Shown: positions 44,538 through 55,071, numbered from the stretch's first letter. The stretch: DNA of 64,000 nt from an uncultured Desulfatitalea sp. (GCA_937868765.1 CALMNL010000006.1:310001-374000), one strand, 5' to 3'. Numbers and translations: made by a program. Notes: generated by a model from the letters alone, not told the origin.

Positions 44538-47120
44538 TTATTCGGCTCGGCTGTTGTCTGTGGCCGTCTCGGAAGCAGTACCCGACAGCTCGGCCAGGCA
44601 GGCCGTTATCGCCATTGAAAGCCCGGCGGCGGAATCGAACCGTTCGGTCAGCCCCTTGGCCAGCAGCTTGTCCACCATCGCCTGGCAACATGCCGGAATG
44701 TCTTCTTTGATTTCGCAAATCGGCGTGTGGGGGGCATGTGTGATGGCATTCAAAATCGCAGAGATGGTATCGCCCTTAAAAGGTTTGGCGCCTGTAAGCA
44801 ATTCATAAAAGACGATTCCCAGGGAAAAAAGATCCGAGCGTCCATCCAGCGTCTGGCCGCCCACTTGTTCCGGCGACATGTAGTTGGGCGTTCCCAGAAC
44901 CGTGCCGGTGCGGGTTTTGGAGGCATCCACCACCAGTGCGATCCCGAAATCCGTGACCTTGACCCGGCCATCCTCGAGCAGCATGATGTTGTCCGGTTTG
45001 ATATCCCGGTGAATCACCCCCTGGTTGTGCGCATAATCGAGGGCGGTGGCCACATCCGCAATGATGGACAGGACCTGATGGATGGGCATCAGGTGCCCCG
45101 GCTTGCAAAACCGGGACAGGGTCCAGCCGTTGAGCAGTTCCATGGCGATATAGGCCATGTCGTGCTCTTCGCCCACATCGTAAATGGATACGATATTGGG
45201 ATGGGAGAGTTTGCCCGCGGCTTCGGCCTCCCGGAAAAACCGCGTTTTCACCTGGACCAGGTCCCCCTGGCCGACCTCCGCGTATTTGAGCGTCTTGATG
45301 GCGACTTCGCGGTTGATCTTGGGATCGCGGCCCAGATACACCGTCCCCATCGAGCCCCGGCCCAGTTCCCTGAGAACCTCGTAGCGGCCGAAGACCGGCT
45401 TGATGTCATTGTCATCGATCAACAGCGGCTTTTCCCCATTGTCGCCGACAACGGGCAATGACATGGTGCTGTTCGGCGTTTCCAGCCGGCTGCTGCGCGC
45501 CTCGATATCTCTGAAAGGGCCGTACCTGCCGATGCGGCGGTAAATCATCAACGCTTTTTCAAACATCCGCTTGCGCTCGAAATCGAGTGCCAGATTGTAC
45601 AGGAGTTGTTTGACCGGCTCATCCTGAAGCGGGCACTTCATGAACCGGTCATAGGCCATGTCGAGCAGCCCCTGCCCCTGATAGTGCAGCCCGAGGGTGC
45701 GATTGGCTTCCAGGACCGCGTGCCGATATCTGCGGGAATAGCCTGACACCACGATCAGCGCAAAACCGCCGCAGGCCAGCACGGCCGGACCGAACGGCTT
45801 GATCCAGTACCCGTAGCCCAGCAGCAGAATGACGCCGATGAGGTACCAGGTGCCCAGAAAAATGCCGAGGATCGAGGCGCCGAGCCGCATGTGCACGTGC
45901 GGGATCACAAACATGAGGAAAAAAGCAAAGTAGAGCAGGGCCGCCATTTCCAGGTGCCGGGCCCATGAAGGCCGCGAGAGCCGAACCGTCGACAGGATGC
46001 GGGCCAGCGCATTGGCGGTGATTTCAACCGAAGCGGCCTTGTCATACGGACCGATGCGATAAAAGGGCGTCATGCCCTCGCCGGTCCCGCCGATCAGAAC
46101 GATTTTGTCTTTGAAAATGGCCGGATCGAGCGAGCCCCGGAGCACATCCACGAAAGCGTAGGTCCTTTCCTTCGTCCATTTGCCGTCATAATTGATCAGG
46201 AGGCGATAGGCATCGTCCGTGGGGACCTCGAGATATTTCATCCGCAGGCAGGGCTGGCCCAAAAAGTTCCGGCTGACGGTCAGGTCCTTCAACCGCCCCC
46301 CGATATGCTTGATCGCCAGCTGAAGACTCATGGACGGGAATAACCGGTCCTTGTATTGGATCAGCAGCGGCATGCGGCGAAACCGGCCGTCCTCATCCTC
46401 ATCCAGGTTCAGGTGCCCCATGGCGCTGGCCTTGGATGCCAGATCTTCAAAGGTCTCCCAGACGCCGGTGACCGTGATGGGCGCATGGCGCACCTCTTTG
46501 AGGGGCGCGGCTTGGGCTGCCATCCCTTCGGCGGCCACGGCGGTCAACGCTTCGGCATTCAAAGAATTGAGGGTCAATATCCCCGACATCTTGTCGTTCT
46601 CGGTGGCGGCCTGCGTTCCCTTTGTGAAGCGCATCGGCAGGACGACGTTTCGGGCCCTGCGGACGGCGTCCATCAACTGGGCATCCTGATCCAGCCGATC
46701 CTCGACGCTGTTGAGCATGCCATGCACGGTTCGAGTGGTCTGCCGGTCGCCTTTCCACTCGCGACTGCCGACCTCTTGTTTCATTTCCTTGATTTCCGAC
46801 AATCCAGGATTGGGGTCGGGCCGGGTGTACAAAGGACTGATCCCCATGGCACCGGCCCCCTGGGCCGTGAGGTAACGGACCATTTCGGCCATGCGTGAAC
46901 GTGGCCACGGCCAGTCGCCGAGTTCCCGGATGCTCTTCTCATCGATGGCGACGATGACGATGGGTTGATCCTGGGGGCTGCGGAAGTGGTGCGCCCAGAA
47001 ATCGTAATTTTCAATTTCCAGGTGCTCCCAGGGATTGAGCGAAAACAACATGCCGCCCAGGATCAAGGCGCTCAATAAAGCAATCTGGATGGAAGGCGCA
47101 GCGAGTATCTTTTTAAACAT
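44538..47120 (-). CDS. CHASE2-domain serine/threonine protein kinase
   Basis: About 860 residues. Residues 1-22 form a membrane anchor, then an extracytoplasmic CHASE2 sensor (IVIVAIDEKSIRELGDWPWPR, AGAMGISPLYT) follows to about residue 330. Three further membrane helices come next (LEMAALLYFAFFLMFVIPHV, ILGIFLGTWYLIGVILLL). A cytoplasmic Hanks-type kinase domain occupies about 578-845, with the glycine loop ELGRGSMGTVYLG, Lys in EVAIKTL, HRDIKPDN near 702, DFG near 722, and MSPEQVGG. The enzyme should phosphorylate Ser or Thr in response to an external cue. Starts at 47141 (GTG) or 47120 (ATG) are both possible; neither has a clear ribosome site. Confidence 0.92.
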   Translation of the reverse strand: MFKKILAAPSIQIALLSALILGGMLFSLNPWEHLEIENYDFWAHHFRSPQDQPIVIVAIDEKSIRELGDWPWPRSRMAEMVRYLTAQGAGAMGISPLYTRPDPNPGLSEIKEMKQEVGSREWKGDRQTTRTVHGMLNSVEDRLDQDAQLMDAVRRARNVVLPMRFTKGTQAATENDKMSGILTLNSLNAEALTAVAAEGMAAQAAPLKEVRHAPITVTGVWETFEDLASKASAMGHLNLDEDEDGRFRRMPLLIQYKDRLFPSMSLQLAIKHIGGRLKDLTVSRNFLGQPCLRMKYLEVPTDDAYRLLINYDGKWTKERTYAFVDVLRGSLDPAIFKDKIVLIGGTGEGMTPFYRIGPYDKAASVEITANALARILSTVRLSRPSWARHLEMAALLYFAFFLMFVIPHVHMRLGASILGIFLGTWYLIGVILLLGYGYWIKPFGPAVLACGGFALIVVSGYSRRYRHAVLEANRTLGLHYQGQGLLDMAYDRFMKCPLQDEPVKQLLYNLALDFERKRMFEKALMIYRRIGRYGPFRDIEARSSRLETPNSTMSLPVVGDNGEKPLLIDDNDIKPVFGRYEVLRELGRGSMGTVYLGRDPKINREVAIKTLKYAEVGQGDLVQVKTRFFREAEAAGKLSHPNIVSIYDVGEEHDMAYIAMELLNGWTLSRFCKPGHLMPIHQVLSIIADVATALDYAHNQGVIHRDIKPDNIMLLEDGRVKVTDFGIALVVDASKTRTGTVLGTPNYMSPEQVGGQTLDGRSDLFSLGIVFYELLTGAKPFKGDTISAILNAITHAPHTPICEIKEDIPACCQAMVDKLLAKGLTERFDSAAGLSMAITACLAELSGTASETATDNSRAE

Positions 47121-47170
47121 CGGTCGACTATATATAGCCACAATCTTAAATGGTTAACTGTACGTCCGCC

Positions 47171-47644
47171 TTATGCCGCGGCCGTCGGCGCCATCCCTTC
47201 CGCCGGTGCACGGGGACGGAACCCAACCGTCTTTAAGGTATCGACCGTTATGGTCAAATCATAACCGCTTATTTGACTCTTGCCGGGATGACGATCGGAA
47301 AAGGCGGGATGGGTGGCGGTTATCGTGGCGGCAAGTTTATAGCACGCCAACATGCTCGCTACGGCACGTCTTGTTTTCTGTGAAACCGCACTTTTTGGCG
47401 CAGCAGACATCTTTGATTCTGCGCACCCTGGCCTGATCGGAATCCACCTCATAGCGCCGTCGATGGCATCAACGGTTTCAGGCCTATTCTTCGGCTGGAT
47501 ATCGACCTCGATGAAGGCGCGGAGGCTTCCCGGTGCATCAGGAAATTCACCAAGCAGCGCCTGAGAGCCGAATATCCACAGCTCAGTGTCATTTGAGACA
47601 TCACAGGCTGCGCGAATGGCGTGTTCAAGCTGATCGCGTGTCAT
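47171..47644 (-). pseudogene. Truncated nucleotidyltransferase (toxin-like, DUF6036/AbiEii type)
   Basis: The first 65 residues match the front of a nucleotidyltransferase-fold protein: LEHAIRAACDVSNDTELWIF, GSQALLGEFPD with the GS motif, and AFIEVDIQPKNRPETVDAIDG with the acidic residues. The homologous catalytic and C-terminal parts that normally follow are missing; after AIDGA the sequence (RWIPIRPG...) no longer fits, though the frame runs on to residue 157. It is preceded on the same strand by a winged-helix gene, the usual order of antitoxin and toxin in such modules. I read it as a broken toxin gene. Confidence 0.6.
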
Positions 47645-47777
47645 GATCGTTCTCCAGGTCGTTGGTCATCTGTGTCCGCTCATTGTTGTTTAAGATTGCA
47701 AAAAAGGGATTGCTCTGGCGCAGGCGATTGGCGCGTTTGCTGGAAGAAGTGAAAAACCGCCCCAATCGTCGAATGGA

Positions 47778-48584
47778 TTAGGAATCTAGAATATCGCGCC
47801 ACTCCATTAAATCCGCGACTGCCGATCCCTGATCTTCCTTGAGCAAGCGATCGATATGATCCTTCGCGCGTCGCACCGGGGAAGCATCCCTTTCAAGGGC
47901 TACCGCCAGCTTTTGCGACAGCACTTTCAATTGACGATCCTTTTCGCGGTGAGTCAGGGGTTTTTGCGCCCTCTGCCGGGTGGTGTCGTTCGATGCTGCC
48001 GGCAATACACCGAATAAAGCTGTAACGCCGTCAAGCTCAGGGTCGGGGATGTCCGCCTTGGTATAGCCCTCGATTTCGATGGTCAGATCAAAGTCCTTTT
48101 CGACCTGATGAAGTCCGGCTCTCAGTTGGCGTACGCAATTTGTCAGATGAAGGGATTCGTGGAGCAATCCCAATATCAAAGGCTCGTCGATTTCCCTTGG
48201 AGCGGCTTGAACCCATGCCGCCTGCGGAGGCGGTGTCAGGTTATTGATTTCCTTTTTGATCGTAGCAAGCAGCTGTTCATACCGGCTCTTTTCCGCCTGA
48301 AACAACTCTACTGCAGTTTGCATGAGCCGGTCCGAGCGCCGGATTTCATACTGATGCTTTCGACCGCCACCCACCCGGGTAACAAATCCCGACCGCAATA
48401 GCTTTTCCAAGGCTTTTTGAGCGCCGGGTACCGTCAACCCCGCGTGCTTGGCCACATCCGCCGCCGTGAGGGGTCCTTCGACCTCATTGGCCATGACCCT
48501 GAGCAACCTTACGTGGGCTCGAGTGCCGAGAAGCTCATTCAGTGGGTATTGTATAGGGTCCTGTTCGGAAGCTATCGGGCGCAT
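47778..48584 (-). CDS. Winged-helix protein with C-terminal nucleotidyltransferase-like region
   Basis: A 268-residue protein. Residues 20-85 form a winged helix: LNELLGTRAHVRLLRVMANE and AADVAKHAGLTVPGAQKALEK, then LLRSGFVTRVGGGRKHQYEI. The middle contains a degenerate nucleotidyltransferase-like strand FDLTIEIEGYT. Such proteins are DNA-binding partners of nucleotidyltransferase toxins. The ATG at 48584 has GGAGG 7 bases before it, a TATAAT at 48610-48605, and the two 20-bp repeats directly upstream. It precedes the truncated nucleotidyltransferase by 133 bases, so the module has probably lost its effector. Confidence 0.7.
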   Translation of the reverse strand: MRPIASEQDPIQYPLNELLGTRAHVRLLRVMANEVEGPLTAADVAKHAGLTVPGAQKALEKLLRSGFVTRVGGGRKHQYEIRRSDRLMQTAVELFQAEKSRYEQLLATIKKEINNLTPPPQAAWVQAAPREIDEPLILGLLHESLHLTNCVRQLRAGLHQVEKDFDLTIEIEGYTKADIPDPELDGVTALFGVLPAASNDTTRQRAQKPLTHREKDRQLKVLSQKLAVALERDASPVRRAKDHIDRLLKEDQGSAVADLMEWRDILDS

Positions 48585-48630
48585 AGGTGTGCCTCCATAC
48601 TTAAATTATAGATTCATCAGGTTCGTATTT

Positions 48631-48670
48631 AGGGTTTCGAAAGCCGAAGGAGGGTTTCGAAAGCCGAAGG
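48631..48670. repeat. Two identical 20-bp tandem repeats upstream of the winged-helix gene
   Basis: The 20 bases 48631-48650 are repeated exactly at 48651-48670. Each contains GGTTTCGAAAGCC, a near-palindrome around TTTCGAAA. On the minus strand they begin at the -35 position relative to the TATAAT at 48610-48605. This suits operator sites for the winged-helix protein encoded 47 bases away, although a simple duplication is possible. Confidence 0.65.
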
Positions 48671-48703
48671 CCGGAAATTACTGTCGATTTTACTAAGGTG
48701 GGA

Positions 48704-49873
48704 TCATCTGCCAGGCGGTTCAGTGCCCCGATTCATGATGTCCACGTAGCGGGTATAGCTGAACAGGCGGTTTCGCTTCTGAGCGGTGAGTTTTCGCACG
48801 ATGCCGAGCCGCTCTAAATGCAGCAAGGCCTTGTTCACGGTTGCCGCGGTAATACCGGTCTTTTGCACCAGCAAACCCGATGTGACGATCGGGTGCTGCA
48901 TCAATACCCGATGGATTTGCAGAGTGGAGGCGGCAGCCCTTCCCAGCCTGCTGATTTTATCGCGATCCTGATCGGATAGATCGACAAGCTGCCGGGCGGT
49001 CTCCACGGCCTGTGTAGCCGTAACAACAACGGCTTCCGCGAAAAAATCGAGCCAGGCCTCCCAATCGCCCGTCCGGCGCACATTGTTGAGCAGCTCATAG
49101 TAATGCTGCCGATGGGTTTTGAAATAGAGGCTCAGGTACAGCATCGGCTGCCGCAGCACCTTATGTTCGCAGAGCAGAAGGGTGATCAGTAGTCGGCCCA
49201 CGCGGCCGTTGCCGTCCAGAAAAGGGTGGATCGTTTCAAACTGCACATGCGCGAGGGCCGCTTTCAGCAGCACCGGTGTAGGTTCCGGTTGATCGTGAAG
49301 AAACAGCTCCAGCTTGCCCATGCACTCGGTCACTTCTTCGGCGGGTGGCGGAACAAAGGCGGCATTGCCCGGCCGGGTTCCGCCGATCCAGTTCTGGCTG
49401 CGCCGGTACTCGCCCGGAGCCTGATGGCTGCCGCGGCCTTTGTTCAGCAGCACACCATGAATTTCTTTGAACAGACGCAACGACAGCGGAAACTCCTCGG
49501 CCAACCGCCGCAAACCATGATCCAGAGCCGCGACATAGTTGCTGACTTCGCGCACATCGTCCAGAGGCACGCCTGGCTCCTGCTCCAATTCGAACAGCAG
49601 CAGGTCCGAGAGCGAGGACTGTGTGCCCTCGATCATGGAGGAGAGCACCGCCTCCTTGCGGACATACATGTAAAGGAACAACGACGTGTCAGGCAAAAGC
49701 ACCGAGACACTATCCAGCCTTCCCAGCGCCAGCAGCGCCTGATCGAATTTGGCTCTCAACTCCGGTGTCCAGTCGATGGGCGGGCGCGGCGGCAAGGGTG
49801 CCGGCACAAAGGCCTCAGCCTTTTCGCCCACAGTCGAAATCGGCACATAATGGCCCTGGAGCTCTCGTCTCAC
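48704..49873 (-). CDS. Fic family protein (AMP-transferase)
   Basis: A 389-residue Fic protein. The catalytic motif HPFLDGNGRVGR lies near residue 215, and the N-terminal helix holds SSMIEGTQSS, matching the (S/T)xxxE(G/N) inhibitory helix that blocks ATP in self-restrained Fic proteins. The C-terminus has a winged-helix domain (TSGLLVQKTGITAATVNKAL). These proteins add AMP to hydroxyl side chains, often of gyrase, GTPases or chaperones. The start is GTG at 49873 with GAGG 6 bases before. It is transcribed from a promoter region with AT-rich inverted repeats and sits beside toxin-antitoxin-like and nuclease genes. Confidence 0.92.
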   Translation of the reverse strand: MRRELQGHYVPISTVGEKAEAFVPAPLPPRPPIDWTPELRAKFDQALLALGRLDSVSVLLPDTSLFLYMYVRKEAVLSSMIEGTQSSLSDLLLFELEQEPGVPLDDVREVSNYVAALDHGLRRLAEEFPLSLRLFKEIHGVLLNKGRGSHQAPGEYRRSQNWIGGTRPGNAAFVPPPAEEVTECMGKLELFLHDQPEPTPVLLKAALAHVQFETIHPFLDGNGRVGRLLITLLLCEHKVLRQPMLYLSLYFKTHRQHYYELLNNVRRTGDWEAWLDFFAEAVVVTATQAVETARQLVDLSDQDRDKISRLGRAAASTLQIHRVLMQHPIVTSGLLVQKTGITAATVNKALLHLERLGIVRKLTAQKRNRLFSYTRYVDIMNRGTEPPGR

Positions 49874-49888
49874 GTGCTGCCTCGAACT

Positions 49889-49945
49889 TAAAATAAGAGT
49901 TTACTTTATTTTAGTTTAAATCGTTTTCCTAAAATAAAAAACGAT
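49889..49945. promoter_or_regulatory. Two AT-rich inverted repeats in front of the fic gene
   Basis: TAAAATAA (49889-49896) pairs with TTATTTTA (49906-49913), and ATCGTTTT (49920-49927) pairs with AAAACGAT (49938-49945). The first ends 16 bases before the GTG start of the Fic gene on the minus strand. They resemble operators for an autoregulated gene; the winged helix at the C-terminus of the Fic protein is a candidate binder. Confidence 0.45.
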
Positions 49946-50357
49946 GAAACAAATTGCAAGCAAATTCCCAAGTCCCACCGGGTATCATCGATGCACTCGT
50001 ACAACCACTGCACACCGACTGCGCATCTTCGCGCTCGGCCATTCTCCCTTCGCGATTCGCGAATTGCGAACGAAAAAGAAGCCAACACATGGCAATTTGA
50101 AAGCGTGATTAAAAACCATGCACGGCTGCTTGTATTTTTTAGGGTTAAAAAACCACTGTCTGGTGTTCCTGGAAATTGCCGGGATGTTAAATTCGAACTC
50201 GAATCAAAGAGAAATGGGAGAATACAGAGAACCAATTCTTAGCCGGAGTAATCGACTGGCATATTTACTTTCACACCGGGGAAAAAAGCGTAAGGGTCGG
50301 AGAATCGGAAGGAGGATGATGAAAGACGTAGGTGGGCGTTATTGCCGCAAAAACGAC

Positions 50358-50388
50358 AAAACCCCGGGGGCTTCATTCCCCGGGGTTT
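50358..50388. terminator. Orphan bidirectional terminator-like hairpin
   Basis: AAAACCCCGGGG (50358-50369) and CCCCGGGGTTT (50378-50388) form a strong stem; TTT follows on the plus strand and TTTT on the minus. No recognised gene runs into it from either side, so it may end a small RNA or unseen short gene within 49950-50357. The rest of 49946-50656 is without a gene I can support; a 26-codon frame at 50316-50396 overlaps the hairpin and was not accepted. Confidence 0.55.
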
Positions 50389-50656
50389 CGCGTTAAATTA
50401 ACAAGCGATCGAAATGCGCTATTTTTGATTGGCTCCCCTTGTGCAACCCTTTTCATAAACGTTCTCGTTCTCCGGCTGTTAACCAAAAACCGTTGTGATT
50501 CAATAGGATATCAAAGAGCGTGTGGCCCCCGGCAGGTCGGTACCATCGTTAATCAAAATTTCCTTTTGATTTGGAGTATACTCGATTCGGTTTGTCAAGG
50601 CGAATCATTTATGGATACCCATCGGTTTTGAAGCGTGCCTAATGACTCAACAACAT

Positions 50657-50685
50657 TTGAAATATAAATAACTCTTTGTTAAAGT
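50657..50685 (+). promoter_or_regulatory. Promoter candidate for the TM0106-like nuclease
   Basis: TTGAAA (50657-50662) and TAAAGT (50680-50685) are 17 bases apart, 60 bases before the ATG at 50745, in a strongly AT-rich stretch unlike the surrounding sequence. A small hairpin (GGGGC / GCCCC, about 50706-50723) lies in the leader. Confidence 0.35.
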
Positions 50686-50744
50686 TATAAAAATATCGAA
50701 ACGTGGGGGGCATCAAAAGCCCCATACTAAACTAAATAGTCGCT

Positions 50745-52247
50745 ATGAAGAAACAGATCAACGCTTCGACATTATACAATTATGTTCAATGCCCCCGCCG
50801 GGTTCAGCTTGATTTTTTCGGAGATCCTTCCAAAAAGGATCGCGTCAGCGCATTTGTCGAGCTTTTGTGGGAGCGGGGCAACGCCTTCGAGCGCGAAACA
50901 ATGGAAAGGTTGGACGAACCGTTTGCCGACCTTCGCTCCCTTGAACCGTTGGAAAAAGAAGAGCAAACGCTAAGGCTGATGCGCCTGGGCGAAAAAATCA
51001 TTTATGGCGGCAGAATTCGGACCGACACGCTTGTCGGGGAACCAGACCTCCTAATTCAAAAAGGCAGCGGCTATGTGGCGGGTGACATAAAGAGCGGCGC
51101 GGGTATCGAGGGAATGGATGATGCGTCTGATGGCAAACTGAAGCGGCATTACGCCGTCCAGCTTGCCTTGTATACGGATGTCCTCGGCCAAGTGAGGTTT
51201 TTGTCACGAGACCGTTTTCCGTTCATATGGGATGTCCACGGCCAAGAGGTCGATTATGATCTGGATACCCCGCTTTCCAAAAGGGACTGCCGCAGCCTGT
51301 GGGATCTCTATCAAGAATGCCTCGATGCCGTTATTGGCATTAAAAATCGGGAACAAGAGCCCCTCGCGGCCCTGTGCGCCGTATGCAAACTCTGCCACTG
51401 GCGGTCGCTTTGCCGCACTCAGCTCAAGAAAGATGATGATCTAACCCTGATTCCCGAATTGGGCCGGGCCAAAAGGGACGTCATGTATCCCTATTTAAAA
51501 ACCGTTCATGATTTGGCCCAGTCCGATTTGACCGGCATCGTTCAAGGCAAAAAGACGATCTTTCCCCGGATCAGCGCCAACACCATCAGACGGTTTCAGG
51601 AGCGTGCCAGGTTGCTGACGACGCCCGATGCAAAGCCCTACCTCAAGGAAACCTTCCTATTCCCGGATGCCGACATCGAGCTTTTTTATGACGTGGAAAC
51701 CGATCCCATGCGGGACTGCTGCTATCTGCACGGATTTCTTGAACGGAAAAAATCAAACCCGAACCGCGAAACCTACCACGCCTTCGTTGCCGACCAGCCC
51801 AACCTCGAACAGGAGCGCGACGCCTTCGCGCGAGCCATGGATTTTATAAAAAAGCGACGCCCGTTCGCGCTCTATTATTACTCCCATTATGAAAGGACCA
51901 CCTTGCGAAGGCTCCGGGAGCGGTTTCCCGACATCGCTTCGGAAGCCGAGATCGAAGCGTTGTTTTCCTCGGAGTGGGCCATCGATCTATATTCGGATAT
52001 TGTGCGAAAGCGCACCGAGTGGCCCACCAACGATTTTTCAATCAAAACCCTGGCGACCTATCTCGGCTTCAAATGGCGGGACAAGGAGCCCTCGGGAGCC
52101 GCCTCCATCGAATGGTACCACCGATGGGTTGAAACCGGGGACACGGACCTTCGCCAGAGAATTCTGGATTACAACGAGGATGACTGCATCGCCATGCGGG
52201 TTCTGCTGGATGGGCTCCGGACCATGCGCCTCGCTTTCAACGGTTAA
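50745..52247 (+). CDS. TM0106-like RecB-family nuclease with Cas4-type Fe-S site and RNase H-like domain
   Basis: A 500-residue protein combining two nuclease folds. The N-terminal half is a PD-(D/E)xK domain (GEPDLLI, VAGDIKSGAG), with cysteines positioned as in Cas4/AddB Fe-S nucleases: C17 (YVQCPRR) and C211, C214, C217, C223 (CAVCKLCHWRSLC). The C-terminal half is an RNase H-like exonuclease of the PF13482 type, starting ELFYDVETDP near residue 314 and ending DYNEDDCIAM near 477. Members of this fused type are widespread but poorly understood; roles in DNA repair or defence have been suggested. It stands alone, next to Fic and toxin-antitoxin-like genes. Confidence 0.88.
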   Translation: MKKQINASTLYNYVQCPRRVQLDFFGDPSKKDRVSAFVELLWERGNAFERETMERLDEPFADLRSLEPLEKEEQTLRLMRLGEKIIYGGRIRTDTLVGEPDLLIQKGSGYVAGDIKSGAGIEGMDDASDGKLKRHYAVQLALYTDVLGQVRFLSRDRFPFIWDVHGQEVDYDLDTPLSKRDCRSLWDLYQECLDAVIGIKNREQEPLAALCAVCKLCHWRSLCRTQLKKDDDLTLIPELGRAKRDVMYPYLKTVHDLAQSDLTGIVQGKKTIFPRISANTIRRFQERARLLTTPDAKPYLKETFLFPDADIELFYDVETDPMRDCCYLHGFLERKKSNPNRETYHAFVADQPNLEQERDAFARAMDFIKKRRPFALYYYSHYERTTLRRLRERFPDIASEAEIEALFSSEWAIDLYSDIVRKRTEWPTNDFSIKTLATYLGFKWRDKEPSGAASIEWYHRWVETGDTDLRQRILDYNEDDCIAMRVLLDGLRTMRLAFNG

Positions 52248-52254
52248 GATTCAA

Positions 52255-52500
52255 CTAATCCTCGGAGGACGCGACCGATTCATCGGCATGCAGTTGATCG
52301 ATGAATTGATCGACATCATCCGTGTAGCCGGCCAGTTCCAAGGCTCCCTCATCGCCTTCCACGCCGGTACCGGCCAAACTCGCCCCCAGGCGTGAGCTGC
52401 TCCCGGACCAGCCGCAAAAATCGCAATCCCAATTGTTTTTGGGCAGCAAGTGGCCGCATTCCGGACACCACTCTTCGTATCGTGATATTCTACGTGCCAT
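52255..52500 (-). CDS. Small zinc-ribbon protein
   Basis: An 81-residue protein with CPECGHLLPKNNWDCDFCGW near its N-terminus, a clear four-cysteine zinc ribbon, followed by an acidic tail (GVEGDEGALELAGYTDD...). It starts 75 bases after groEL on the same strand, across a hairpin, and ends 7 bases from a convergent gene. It may bind nucleic acid or protein. Its position at the end of the chaperone series suggests stress-related expression, which is inferred. Confidence 0.75.
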   Translation of the reverse strand: MARRISRYEEWCPECGHLLPKNNWDCDFCGWSGSSSRLGASLAGTGVEGDEGALELAGYTDDVDQFIDQLHADESVASSED

Positions 52501-52518
52501 TTACCCCTTCCTGATCGT

Positions 52519-52553
52519 CCGCCTGGAGCGGACCTTGGGCCCGTTCCAGGCGG
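52519..52553 (-). terminator. Hairpin between groEL and the zinc-ribbon gene
   Basis: CCGCCTGGA (52519-52527) and TCCAGGCGG (52545-52553) form a perfect 9-bp stem. No T-run follows on the minus strand, so it is at most a partial terminator or attenuator that would lower expression of the zinc-ribbon gene relative to groEL. Confidence 0.45.
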
Positions 52554-52575
52554 GGTACCGTCTTTTTGACTACAA

Positions 52576-54526
<1,951 letters not shown>

Positions 54527-54588
54527 TCCTCCATCTAAAAATTAAATTGAATGTGTTGAAAGTGAAAACTAATGATGTAAAGGATCCA

Positions 54589-54615
54589 GGAAGGCCGCTC
54601 AAATAGCGGCCTTCC
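54589..54615 (-). terminator. Hairpin between the Hsp20 pair and groES
   Basis: GGAAGGCCGCT (54589-54599) and AGCGGCCTTCC (54605-54615) form a perfect 11-bp stem with a five-base loop, 27 bases past the Hsp20 stop. On the minus strand only TGGATCCTTT follows, so termination is probably incomplete. It might separate chaperone expression from that of the upstream genes. Confidence 0.55.
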
Positions 54616-54641
54616 ATCCAAGCAAATCAAGTTATCACCCA

Positions 54642-55052
54642 TCATCCGGCGGCAACGGGTATCTTGCGCGGAATGGCGCTTTCAACCTTGGGCAACGTGA
54701 GCCTCAACACGCCGTCGCTCAACTGAGCGTCAATACGGTCCTGGTCGATGGTTTCGGATATGCTGAACTGCCGGTAAAAGCGGCCCACTTCGTACTCGAT
54801 AAGGATATCCTTTTCGTCAGGGCCCTCCCACGGCGCGACATCGCCGGTGAGGGTCAATACGCCGTTTTCCAGATCCACTTTCAGATCCCGGCTTTGAACG
54901 CCGGGCATGTCCGCCAGCAGCGTGATCTCACGGTCCGACTCCAGGATGTCCACATCCGGCGTGAAGACCAGACCATCCTTTGTCTGCTCCGCCTTTGAGA
55001 CGACTTCCTGTTTGCCTTTCGGCACCAACGCCTTGGTATCGTTCTCGGTCAT
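54642..55052 (-). CDS. Small heat-shock protein (Hsp20/alpha-crystallin)
   Basis: A 136-residue Hsp20. The alpha-crystallin domain runs from VDILESDREITLLADMPGV to the diagnostic DGVLRLTLPKVE, with a short N-terminal arm. The ATG at 55052 has AAAGGGG about 9 bases away; a GTG at 55061 would abut the ribosome site. It lies 19 bases after a second Hsp20 gene. The two differ strongly, so they may form mixed oligomers, as seen in other bacteria. It holds unfolding proteins without ATP. Confidence 0.95.
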   Translation of the reverse strand: MTENDTKALVPKGKQEVVSKAEQTKDGLVFTPDVDILESDREITLLADMPGVQSRDLKVDLENGVLTLTGDVAPWEGPDEKDILIEYEVGRFYRQFSISETIDQDRIDAQLSDGVLRLTLPKVESAIPRKIPVAAG

Positions 55053-55071
55053 GGCATTCACCCCCTTTCCA

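Noticed and set aside
49991-50242. An 83-codon plus-strand frame
   Set aside because: No recognisable motif, no clear ribosome site and composition of non-coding DNA; kept as unexplained sequence only.
50316-50396. A 26-codon frame after AAGGAGG and overlapping the hairpin
   Set aside because: The ribosome-site spacing is only 0-3 bases and most of the frame is the terminator stem itself.
54527-54641. A CIRCE element or clear sigma-32 promoter for groES
   Set aside because: No TTAGCACTC-type repeat was found; a CTTGATT near 54630 has only partial match and overlaps the hairpin.
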